Source of the DNA: Rhynchospora pubera
Lineage: Eukaryota > Streptophyta > Magnoliopsida > Poales > Cyperaceae
Assembly (NCBI GenBank): GCA_028095005.1
Contig: CM051460.1
Span: forward strand, 66,007,676-66,071,675
Direction of reading: 5' to 3'
DNA length: 64,000 nt
Made by a program: the position numbers and the translations under genes. The notes under the pieces are model-generated. The model was not told the origin of the DNA and made no database searches. It saw only the letters and a list, made by a program, of their open reading frames with translations. Positions 12,396 through 22,783 of this stretch are shown here, one piece after another. Within the stretch, counting starts at the first letter, position 1. Each line of letters starts with the position of its first letter.

Positions 12396-14024
12396 TCAAG
12401 TCGGAGCATGAGGATCATGAATGCCCAACTTGCCAAGTAAATACTGAAACTGTCTGTTGCCAAGAGCTTTTGTAAAAATGTCTGCCAATTGATCTGTCGT
12501 CCGAACATGTGAGGTAACAATATGTCCAACACGAACCATGTCTCTCACATAATGACAATCCACTTCAATGTGTTTAGTACGTTCATGGAAAACTGGGTTA
12601 GATGCTATGTGAATAGCAGCTTGACTATCACAAAACAACTTCATAGGTTGTGTATGTGAGACACCAAGGAATTGGAGAAGAGACTTAAGCCATGTCAACT
12701 CACAAGCAGTGGTCGCCATTGAGCGATATTCTGCTTCAACCGAGGATCGAGAGACAGTATGCTGCTTTTTGGTCTTCCAAGAGATAGATGATTGCCCTAA
12801 CATCACAAAGTACCCGATTAACGAGCGTCTAGTCAAGGGACAACTCGCCTAATCTGAGTCACAATAGGCATACAAACGAAGATCACTGTCAGCACGAAGT
12901 ACAACACCTTGTCCGGGATTACCTTTCAGATACCTCAATACTCTAATAGCAGCATCATAATGAGCTTGGAGAGGAGACTGCATAAATTGTGCCAACACAT
13001 GCACCGAATAACACAACTCAGGTCGTGTAATTGTCAAGTAGATTAGGCGTCCCACAATTCTCCTGTACTGCTCAGGATCATCCAATGGTAGACCAGTTGC
13101 ATTCAATAATTGATGATTTTGCTCAATAGGAAAAGCTGCAGGTTTAGCGCCAAGCAACCCACTTTCAGCCAATATGTCAAGTGTATACTTGCGCTGACAT
13201 AAAAATAGACCACCTGATCCACATGCTAACTCAATGCCAAGAAAATATTTAAGAGCTCCAAGATCCTTCATGTGAAAAGTGCCACTCAAGTACTGTTTAA
13301 ACCCTTTGACAGCCTCTGAGTTATTTCCAGCTATAACCAGATCATCAACATACACAAGAATGGCGAGAAATACATCACCTTTGGTGTATGAAAATAATGA
13401 ATAATCAGCCTTTGATTGAACAAATCCATAGGATTCCAAGGCTGCACTCAGCTTAGATAACCACATCGCGGAGCTTGACGCAATCCATAAAGAGATTTCC
13501 TCAATCGACACACTTTGCTAGGTTGAGAGCAAGCGAATCCTGGCGGTAGACGCATATAAACCTCTTCATTTAAATCACCATGCAAGAATGCATTATGCAC
13601 ATCCATCTGATGCAATTCCCACCCTTTTGCAATGGCTACAGCCAAGAAGGTTCTCACGCTAACCATCTTTGCAACTGGAGCAAATGTTTTAGTATAATCA
13701 ATTCATTCAACTTGGCGGTTACCAAGAACCACCAATCGTGCCTTGTATCGCTCAATACTCCCATCTGAGTGATCTTTGATACGATACACCCATTTGCATT
13801 CAATTGCCGTCTTTGTTGGAGGCAAATCTTCTATGGTCCATGTTCCATTGCGCTCCAGTGCATCTATTTTTGTCTGCATCGCATCTCTTCAATGCTTGTC
13901 TTTCATTGCTTCTCCAAAATGACGCGGTTCTTTGCCTGCTGTAACTGCAGCTAGAAAAATTCTATGTGCCATAGAAAATTTGTTACAATTCACATAATGA
14001 GTTATTGGATAGAGACTACCTGAG
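12396..14024 (-). pseudogene. copia reverse transcriptase and RNase H, broken
   Basis: Reading on minus from about 14024: a connection region (HFGEAMKDKH), the RT core (GWELHQMDVHNAFLHGDL, KSLYGLRQAP, then LVYVDDLVIAG with the catalytic YVDD), and the RNase H/copia C-terminus (SRSSVEAEYRSMA, ELTWLKSLL, ADIFTKALG). Breaks seen are a TGA at 13889-13891 in place of the usual Trp in the HWRDAM context, a TGA at 13703-13705 in QVE*IDYTKTFAP, a 1-nt frameshift near 13461 just after GLRQAP, and a TAG at 12849-12851 in CDSD*ASCPLTRRS where Trp is usual. It cannot make a functional RT without recoding. Confidence 0.93.
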
Positions 14025-14029
14025 GAGTC

Positions 14030-15781
14030 TGATATCGTCATTATTTGTTGGTATTTGGACCGTACTTGGCACTCAAATAATACTCAAACTATTGAATTAT
14101 TTAATAATTTACTATGATTTCCAAGGAATTGGCTCTACCGTCGTTTCTTCTCTTCTATGTACAGGTTTTTGATGATTTCTGATGATTTTGGAGCATATAG
14201 ATGGATTCCCGACGTAGCACGCACGCTAGATGACTCATTCCTAGCATTGGAGGCTCTTTTCTCTCTTCTGGTCGACCCAAACAATCATTTGTTCGATCCG
14301 ACCCAGATCTATGGCAGCCAGGCGTTATTTTCCCTCTTCAGTCGACCCGACCACATGCCTGTTCGATCCGACTGGACATCATAACAGCAGACTTGTGTAG
14401 CTGTCTTCTCTCTCTCCTGTTCGGTTCGACTGACCATCTGTTCGGTCCGACCAGATTGCCGCCATATCACATATGGCAGTATTTCTTACATAGAAACTGA
14501 TTGTTATGGTAATTTCTTATGCCCTGGTGTCCTAGCCTTCCATCCTTGCGACCTGGGACATCCATATATACACCTCTAGGCCTGAAGGAAAGGGATATAC
14601 CTTCCATACCACAAAAATTCGACTTTCCATAGTCGTTTTTCTCTCTTCCACCATTGGAGATCATTAAAGCTTGGTTCTTTGAAGCGACGGCAGCAAGGAG
14701 ACGAGTTTGGTGACCATCTTGCAACACACCACTGCCTAGAGATCGTATTTTGAAAGCATAAAGGAGTATTCGGTTTATTCTTCTATGTTTTCTTCTCTAT
14801 TTTCAATGGGCTTGTATCTTGTGATTTCTATGTTATTTGTTGTGTGTTTTAGTACTATGTTAGGCTAAATTTATGTAGTCTTAGGGGTAAGGTAGTAACT
14901 TAGGTTTGGATGTTGTGATTTGACTCGTTATGTTATGATATGTTTTGTTAATTTGTTTTGTTGAGAATTATGTTAATTTCTTGTTTGAATTTCTTGGTTA
15001 AGTCTAATTAACTTCTAGATGTACGGCCGCATTTAGTTAAGTTTTAAAGTTAGGTTAATCAAAATAATTTAGATAAAGTATTTGGGATAAATCGTAGATC
15101 CGAAAGGAGAGATTAGTTGGCACCAAAAGTTTAACTTTTAGACAAGTCCAAAAGACCTCTAGATATCCTTATGAACTCCAACAAACAAGTTTAAGTTGAT
15201 TGAATTCTATACCAAAAGTTGTGAACCAATCGAGTTAATTAGGTTAGGTTGTGATTAAATCAGTTTCTAGTCCAACAAGCGACAGCTGAGGTTTAGAACA
15301 TCTAGTTTTGACCAACAAACCCTAGTACAAAGCATAAAATATCATAAAAGTTCAAAATCACACACTTATACCATCTGTTCGGATCGAACAGATTCATGTT
15401 CGGACCGAACAGAGCGGTATATGCTTGAAAAACACCAATTGATGCACGAAAGTGATAAGTTTTGTGTTCTAGAGTCCAAACCAAGGTGAAACCTGAACCC
15501 TAAGACGCTTTTTATTACTGTTTAAACCCTAAAAACTTTACTTTGTTATTTAGATTATTTTATTTGACAAAAACAACCAAAAATATCTACTTTATTGCAC
15601 TTAGATTTATTTCAACTATTTCTCCACCAAAATATTCTTGTCTAGCTTTTGAAAAAGGATAAGTCCGGTATTCAATTAAACCGTCCCTTGGGTTCGACCC
15701 TAAAGCTTTACTCCAAACGATTAGTGAGGTTAGCTCTAGGTCTATAAATTTATTTGATTCCTAGGTTTTAAGCCTTCATCA
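14030..15781. mobile_element. solo LTR (or LTR-only element) nested in the copia element
   Basis: A 1752-bp insertion with TG...CA ends (TGATATCG ... CCTTCATCA) flanked by the 5-bp duplication GAGTC (14025-14029 and 15782-15786). It interrupts copia pol between integrase and RT; removing it re-joins ...VDSDE with SDSSGSLYPITHYVN. The motif CCTTGGGTTCGACCCTAAAG near 15685 resembles the 3' part of plant LTRs of the Ty3/gypsy group and suggests plus orientation. Repeated GTTCGATCCGACC-like words lie at 14270-14460 and 15377-15408. It has no coding region. Confidence 0.8.
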
Positions 15782-17568
15782 GAGTCGACAGGTGTGGGGT
15801 GAGCTTTAGATGGTTCACAAAATGTTGTATAACATATGTAGTCTTGAAGGTGAGATAGAGGCTTGCGAGATCGTTGAACACGACCATTCAGATCAGAAGA
15901 AGGTGATGCACTCTGTCCTGGTGCATCATGTCTTGTTCCACCTGCACTTAGTTCAAGACCCGATGCGCCTGCATCATGTCCGGGTGCACTCTCACCCGAT
16001 GCGCCTGCACTATGTCCGGGTGCACTCTCACCCGAAGCGCCTGCACTATGATCGGGTGCACTCTCACCCAATGCAAATACATTCTGATCAACATAGTTAT
16101 GTTCATTCCATAATGCAGGTGAACCATGTTCGGGTGCACTCCCCCTTACTTGTTTAAAAGGAAACTCATCTTCACAAAACACTACATCACGTGTAACAAT
16201 AAATTCTTTTGTCTCCAAATCATAAACATGCCAGCCTTTCTTTCCAAAAGGATATCCAACAAACACACATCTTCTGCTTCTACTATCAAATTTATCAGAT
16301 ATTCTAGACTTGTGAGTATAACACATACAACCAAATGTGCGAATTGAAGCATAAGACGGTGATTTACCAAATAACATTTCATAAGGAGTTCTATTTTGCA
16401 ACAAAGGAGTGGGAGTTCTATTAATGAGAAAAGCAGCCGTGAGGATGCACTCGCCCCAAAATTCAAGAGGCAAGTTCGATTGAAATCTCAATGCTCTTGC
16501 TACATTAAGAATGTGTCTATGTTTTCTTTCCACTCTTCCATTCTGTTGTGGGGTTCTTACACATGAGGTTTGGTGCAAAATTCCATTTTCAGCATAAAAC
16601 TTTGACATGAGTCCAGATTTGAACTCGGCCCCATTATCACTCCTAACACATTTAACGGTTCTACAAAATTGAGTTCGAACCATTTTACAGAATGACTGAA
16701 TTGAGCTAGCAACTTCACTCTTTTCGACTATCAAATACACCCACACAGCACGAGTGAAATCATCCACTATAGTAAGAAAATAGTGTGCACCGCAATAAGA
16801 AGTAACATTATAAGGACCCCAAATATCACAATGTATCAATTCAAAAGGTTCATTTGATTTATTTGAACTCACTGGAAAATGTATTCTACTTTGTTTGGAG
16901 CGCATGCAAATGTCACACACACCATTTGTCACATCACCGTCACCTTCAATACCAGGGAAAAGACAAGTTATCTTACTGGAAGGATGACCCATTCGTTGAT
17001 GCCACAGTTCTTAGTTTGTCTCCTTTCTTGTATGAAAAACTTGATTTGGTGCCAAAGGATGATAATAGTAGACCCCATCTCTTAGCTCATCCACACCAAT
17101 CGGTATCCTCAAATTACGGTCCTGAATGACACATAACTCATTAGTGAATATAACAAAACAATCATTATCTGATATAAGTTTACTAAGTGAGATATGATTG
17201 CAATTCAATGTAGGCACATATAAAACTTTTCTAAGAGTGAGTTTTCCTTGAAGAACTACTTGTCCCTCGTGCTTAGCCATGGTTTAAGTCCCGTTTGGAA
17301 GTCCAACCGATGAAGGTAAAATATCATAAACGCCTTGTAGGCATTCATAATCTCCAGTCATATGATGAGATGCACCACTGTCTAATATCCACTTCAGAGA
17401 TGCACCTGCATTGTGTGATGCACCTATATTGGAATTGGCTAGAACAGCCATGATTTGCTGCATCTGCACGTCAGAGAGCCCAGGTATGAGGACTTGTGAC
17501 TCATGCTTCTTGTCTGGTCCATGTGGTGCATTGTAGGTGACACCAGCATTCGCATAGTACACCTGCAC
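15742..17568 (-). pseudogene. copia protease and integrase, broken
   Basis: Minus strand. The retroviral-type protease motif ILDSGASHHMTGD occurs near 17350. The GAG-pre-integrase region follows (VLYVPTLNCNHISLSKLI, LWHQRMGHPSS with the zinc-finger His, then CDICMRSKQ). The integrase core has FELIHCDIWGPY, FLTIVDDFTRAVWVY, RSDNGAEF and HQTSCVRTPQQNGRVERKHR, i.e. the DDE residues are present. TAA stops lie in frame near 17281 and 17009, so the frame is open only in pieces. The C-terminal part carries a repeat of APGHSAGASGES (42-bp units, about 15955-16075). The frame ends at the solo-LTR junction. Confidence 0.93.
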
Positions 17569-17942
17569 TGCGCCTGCACTCTGTTGTCGACTCTACTTTG
17601 TTGCTTGCCGCTGGATGCACCTGGATGCACCCGCATTGAACAAACATGAATTTCTGGGCGCACCTTTATCGAATGCGCCTGCACTCTGGCTGCATCTCGT
17701 TCCTTATTCTTGGACACTATTTGCGCCTTCTTGCTCACCGGTTGTTTCATGTGTTCCGGTAGCACCTGTTGCACCTTAGCAACAATACCACGCCTAGTAC
17801 CAAAGTTCGAAGCAGGTGCCATAGCTGTTGGAACAATGATCTTTCTCGCGGAGAACTTTTTCTCCATAGCCGTAATTAGAAATGAGGAGTCATCACTCTC
17901 GACATCCTCAAGCAGATCAAATCGGTTCAAGATTGACACCAT
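17439..17942 (-). pseudogene. residual gag-like leader of the copia element
   Basis: The frame starts at an ATG 28 nt inside the 5' LTR (MVSILNRFDLLEDVESDD) and runs 167 residues in a different frame from protease, which it overlaps. No gag N-terminal domain or zinc knuckle is recognisable, unlike full copia elements, so most of gag is missing or replaced. The segment is rich in VRVHP/VQAH-type words, from the same TGCACCTGCA-like DNA repeats as the integrase tail. Confidence 0.55.
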
Positions 17943-17970
17943 GGTGATTCAACCTTACGCTCTGATACCA

Positions 17971-18188
17971 TGACAAATAACAAATTTGAGATAAAAATCT
18001 GTTGTATTTTCTTATTTCTTCTTTTCTCGACATATACAGGGGAGAGACAAAACATAAAAGGAAAAAATAAATCTTCAATCTAGAGAAACTATCCTAAACA
18101 ATATTCTTGCATTCTAATCAAATCTAATACCAAATCTCATTCACTTGACATATATACAAAGATTCTGTATATCTAATTTATATCGTCA
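17971..18188 (-). repeat. copia 5' LTR
   Basis: 218 bp and almost identical to 12167-12386. The tRNA-Met primer-binding site lies directly inside it on the minus strand. Confidence 0.93.
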
Positions 18189-18193
18189 TACAA

Positions 18194-19950
18194 TTGAGGA
18201 AGTATAGGTTAATTTGTGGTCTTCCAGTATGGATTTTGGTCAATTTCTGGTTAGGGATACAATCAATGAGTACGTGATCAAATTAAGGAATCAGCAAGTA
18301 ACAAAAAGACCACTTAATTTATTAATCTCTGAGCACAGCAATTTCATATCAATTGCTTCCTGAGCTGAGGACCAAATCAATATATATTGGTAGCAGAGTA
18401 GAAAGGAAAGGCCTCACGTATTGGCATCCTGAATGAGTACCAAACTTGTGACCCTTCGAATCACTGACAAACATCATAAAACCAGCCTAATTTATGCCCT
18501 TAAAGAACAACATTCTCCAAAAAGACCATAGCAATTGAAAATTTAATAATACTAAACGATCTATAAGGTGCAAGATTTCTGGCCCAAATGCAAAGCACCT
18601 AGTTAAAGAAGCTGGCACAGGAGGATAGCTAGAGCTCTTACCACAGTGGAGCCTGTTTCATTCCAGAGAAGATGACAAGCGTTTCAAGTGCCATAGAACA
18701 CTGGAGATTGAACATTGAAGCAGCAATATTATTAAGGGGCATTTTGACAAACACTTATTGTGCAATGCAAGAGAGCTCTATTACACTCCGTTTTGAGAGA
18801 GAGAGATGAGGATAACTGAGTTGGGTTGGGCCGGGAGGAACAAGGCGCGGATGAAGAGGTTAAAGAGGTCGGAGGTGGTAAACCAAGAAGAGATCAATTG
18901 AGATCTTGAGGAGAAGGGTACAATAACACTGGCCGGGCGTAGTGGACTAGTGCTAGCGGCTAGGGCTGTCAAACGTGTGCAACGGACACGGAAATGACAA
19001 CTTCTGTTTTTATTTCGTTATATTGCACGTAACTTCTTTTACTTTCGTTTAATGTTTCGTAATTATAATGGAAATGAAATTCATTATGTTTTACGTTCCG
19101 TCTGTAATGAATAGAAAAACGTAACTAACGTTTAATTTTTTTTTCCGTTGACAATACAAAATTCACAACTTCACATGTCCAAAATTTGATAAAATGTGAA
19201 TGAAATAAAAAAATGACAAGTTCAATATTTCAAAAACAAAATTAAAGAAAAAATGGTATCATCTGATAACCTAGCAAAATTAGGAGGAAGCAAAATTATA
19301 ATCAATAACATTAAATTAATCAAAACATGATTGCAAAAGTATATTATTAAGTAAACACAGAAAATAAAGCACTAGTTCATATAACAAAAAAAAAAAGGAT
19401 GGCGCTCAAAATGAGTAGGAGGTTCGTTTTGTTAATCAACAATGAATATTCAGACCATCCAAATTCTCATAACGTCATAAGCATCAAACTCAAAGCAAAA
19501 CCAACAAAGAATAAATATAAATAAATCACAAATCACAGAAACAAGTAATGATTGCAAGATTTTTATTGAACGTTTATCTCAAACAAATGCCTCTTTGTCC
19601 CCATTTTGGATGGATCAATTGAATGGATTTGATCCACCTCGGACTCGTCGTCTGTCTCTTCATCACAGAATAACACTAATCACAGAACTAAGAAAACTAA
19701 TCGAAAATAATAATAACCAAGAAAAAATAAGAAGCCCCTGGGATAAAAACTGGTACTAGAAAATCTGAAAAATTGGTACCAATAAATTTTCAATAATTGA
19801 TACCAGTAAATTTTCAATAATTACAAAAAAAAGAATACCAGTCTCAACTGGTACCAGTAAAAAGAATACTAGTTCAATAATTATAAAAGCTCCTAGAAAA
19901 GTTTTCATTTCACCAAATTACAAAGGGTTGCTGCCAGAAGTAAGAAATTC
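18194..19950. other. intergenic with decayed sequence
   Basis: No intact gene. An open stretch on minus at 18781-18972 lacks an ATG and matches no family I recognise. A hAT-like left end (TAGGGCTGTCAAACG) occurs at 18962, but a partner end was not found. The remainder is AT-rich, with repeated ACTGGTACCAGTAAATTTT-like words at 19740-19880. Confidence 0.4.
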
Positions 19951-19954
19951 TTAC

Positions 19955-20029
19955 GGGTTTTGATTGATCTTCAAAACAAATTGCATATCCAGTTTTTTCT
20001 CCAAGTGTAACGCCCATTTCCTCAGCAAC
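19955..20029 (-). pseudogene. DEAH-box RNA helicase exon fragment
   Basis: The minus strand encodes 25 residues containing VAEEMGVTLGEK and GYAICFEDQSKP, which match the conserved stretch after the helicase motif Ia region of DEAH-box ATPases (usual form EEMG..LG..VGYAIRFED). It ends at a plausible donor, CCC|GTAAGA. An in-frame TAA lies directly upstream, and no other helicase motif (GKT, DEAH, SAT) is visible nearby. I read it as a relic of a captured or decayed gene. Confidence 0.6.
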
Positions 20030-20354
20030 TTAATTCATGTCAGCATGTCTGACAGCATCCCAATCATTTGCATCTTTTGTTTTCACACTTCTTAATTACT
20101 TCACTTGTAGGGTAGATGGGTAGAGTGAGAGGGGGAGAGCTCAGTTGGGGATCGGTTTTGAGTAAGGCTGTCAATGGATACGTTGCGGTACGGTAGAAGG
20201 TATTTTCATACCCGCACCTGTTAAAATTTTCTTTACATGTATTCTATCTGTACCTGCTTAACGATAAAAAATGAATAATAACAATAAAAATTGTATAGAT
20301 TCTTTTGAATTAGACATGTGGCCACTGATAATATATATATATATATATATATAT

Positions 20355-20758
20355 ATAGAGTTTAGCTACGGTGAGTCGCGACTCACGGACACTCCGGTGA
20401 GTCGCGACCAAAACTCCTAGATCTAGATCAAAATGACCGATCCAAACCGTTCAATATGATCTCCCTATTGAAATCTATGTGCAAACCAAATTTTTTATTT
20501 TTTCGAAATTTTTAAGTATTTTTTTCAGATTTTTAAAAACTGATGTTTTTGAATGGTTCAGAACCAATTAGATTAACGATTTTCTAAAATTTCAAAAAAA
20601 TACTTAAAAATTTCGAAAAAATGAAAAATTTGGTCTACATGGAGATTTCAATAGGGAGATCATATTGGAGGGTTTGGATCGGTCATTTTGATCTAAATCT
20701 AAAAGTTTTGGTCGCGACTTACCGGAGGGTCCGTGAGTCGCGACTCACCGTAGCTAAA

Positions 20759-20764
<6 letters not shown>
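20355..20764. repeat. foldback element with near-perfect long inverted arms in a TA repeat
   Basis: The left arm begins TAGAGTTTAGCTACGGTGAG and the right arm is its exact complement. The arms continue inwards through GATCATATTGG/CCAATATGATC-type matches for about 170 bp each around a short centre. It sits inside a (TA)n run at 20331-20356 and 20765-20789, consistent with insertion into TA. No coding capacity. The transcript would form a long hairpin. Confidence 0.8.
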
Positions 20765-20792
<28 letters not shown>

Positions 20793-21010
20793 TAAAGGTA
20801 TATGAAGACTCATTTTGAAAAAACCATATATCCTCAATGAAGAATGAACAGTGCGCGGCTGTGTTTTATTTTGCTCTTTTTTGTGAAACTTATGTGTGGC
20901 GGGCCATAATGATCCATAGCATGGATTGATATGAATCGTTGTATAAAGGCCTTCACAAGGACAGTTTCACATGTCCTTTCAAAGGAGGAGATGTGTTCTT
21001 TAATTGGTTT

Positions 21011-22482
21011 TGTTGTCTCTAATGGGGGCGGCTTAATCAAGATTTAGTGGAAGCGATTTAAGGTTTTGGACCGGTTTGGTATGAACTACCCTAACACAAT
21101 TCAATTGGTACCCAATACAAGCAAGCACACAAGCAATTCACAATGCAAGATAATAAAGAGAGAAAGAGAGAGAGAGAAATTGAACACGCGATGTGATTAC
21201 GGAGTTCCGACCCGCTAGAAGAAGCTAGCCTTAGTCGTACGTCTCCGGGAGTTCCGCTACCACGAAAGGGCGCGCTCCGTTCAATTCCAACAAGAACGGG
21301 ACTACAACTTCGAACCGAATCACCTCGTCACAAGGACACTCGAGACGGATCGGCCTAACTCGAATGGCACAACAGCCTCAAAGGAGAAGAGCTCTCAACC
21401 TATTCCAACCTACACCTAGCGACAATGTCGGGGCGGTGGTGTTTGAGGCTACTAAATCTCTCAAGATGGTCTAGCTATGAAAAGCTCAAGTGGGAGAGTA
21501 TCCCTGTGCTCAAAGGCTCAATTCTGGTCTAATTTTGCAAGACTAGGCTCTCTAACTCGTTAGTTGGAGAGAGAACAAGGGGTGGATATATATAGGGCTC
21601 GAAATGAGCAGTTCCCCGGCAAAAACAGGCCACAGCGTTGTACAACGCTGAATAGCGTTATACAACGCTAGAATATGACCGTTGTAAATTCTAACGGCTC
21701 TTTAATATAGCCGTTGGTCTGTCAGAGCGTTGTGCAACGCTATTTGCCGTCGCACAACGCAGGAGTGTAAAACCAAAGGAAAGCTCCGACAATTTCGTTG
21801 GAAATTGTCAGAGCGTTGCTTGCCACTGAATGGCGTTACACAACGCTAAAGGGAGACAAAAGGAACAACTCTGACAGATTCAACAGAGCGTTGTACAACT
21901 CTATATGCCGTCACACAACGCTAACGTTACCCAACGCTGAAAGATGTTGGCTAACGTCTCCAGAGACTTTGCATGTAAAAACAGCACGGCTAACTTGAGA
22001 TTTTTGTGGCGTTGTGCAACGCTATATGGCGTTGCACGATGGTACTCAGGAAAATTTCCAAGTTTTTAACTGTAGCGTTGTACAACTCTACTGAGCGTTG
22101 TACAACGTTGTGACTCGGCGTTGCCTAACTCTATATAGCGTTGTGCAACGTTGATTCACAAAAGTATGAATTTAGCTGTTCTGGCGTTGTGTAACTCTAT
22201 CTAGCGTTGTACGACGCTAGGTCACAGAAAACAGGATTTTGCTGGTTTATTGAGCTTTTCGCTATCTAGACCATTTTAAGGATAAAAAAGGACTAAAGTA
22301 TACCTTCTATCCTAGTCTAAACTAGCCTACAAGCTCTCTAATGACTTGATCTTGATCTTTCTTAAAGCTTTTATCCAAGTCCTCATAAATTGTATCTTCT
22401 TCCTATAAAACTCAAAGAAGATTGTTAAATGCCAAATGATATTGTTTTGCAATCGACAAACCTAGAGACGTTTAGTACAACA
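21011..22482 (-). repeat. 3' LTR of the gag-only element
   Basis: 1472 bp with TGTTGT...ACAACA ends. Close to identical with 24961-26412, except that it has 20 bp more near 22180-22200 (an extra GGCGTTGTGTAACTCTATC unit). Confidence 0.93.
21632..22220. repeat. array of AGCGTTGTACAACGCT-like palindromes in the LTR
   Basis: At least a dozen copies or half-copies of the 16-bp palindrome AGCGTTGYRCAACGCT lie in about 590 bp, separated by 5-60 bp. Variants are GCGTTATACAACGCT, GCGTTGTGCAACGCT and GCGTTGTACAACTCT. The same array is in the other LTR at 25583-26150. It could be a protein-binding array or a hairpin-forming region of the LTR promoter. Confidence 0.85.
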
Positions 22483-22783
22483 ATCTCCCCCTTTTGACGA
22501 TTTGCAAAACAATATCATTAGTAAAGCGATTAAATTTTGGCATTTCACAAGCTTTACTACAATTCTCCCCCTTTTTGTAAATCGACAAAAAGTGAAAATT
22601 GTACCAAAGCTCCCCCTAAATTTATGGCTCCCCCTTAAGTTTGGAGAAAAAGAATTGGAGAACCAATTTAGAGCACTACTAAAAATAGTGTGACCAAATT
22701 TAACCTCTCAAACACAAATAAGATAGAAATAAAGAGGCTCCCCCTAAAAATTTGGCTTATAAGACCGGGGGTAAACTTGGTAT

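Larger units (their letters stand above)
12167..18188 (-). mobile_element. Ty1/copia LTR retrotransposon, young but coding-defective
   Basis: A 6.02-kb element on the minus strand flanked by the 5-bp target duplication TACAA (12162-12166 and 18189-18193). The LTRs are 12167-12386 and 17971-18188, each TG...CA. By eye they differ at about four bases plus one 2-bp indel in 220 bp, so insertion is recent. The primer-binding site TGGTATCAGAGCG (minus strand, abutting 17971) matches initiator tRNA-Met. A purine tract with GAGGGGGAGTG precedes the 3' LTR at about 12387. The domain order protease, integrase, RT, RNase H is that of copia. The N-terminal gag domain is absent, pol carries several stops and frameshifts, and a solo LTR is inserted between integrase and RT. 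Confidence 0.95.

Noticed and set aside
15810..16157. Plus-strand frame with HSHPMRLHYVRV repeats
   Set aside because: It is antisense to the repeated integrase tail of the copia element.
18781..18972. Possible small minus-strand gene
   Set aside because: The frame starts with TTG, no ATG or family match is seen, and it overlaps a hAT-like end.
21632..22220. CRISPR-like array of short repeats
   Set aside because: The repeats are imperfect palindromes with irregular, mutually similar spacers inside a plant LTR, and are duplicated in the other LTR.
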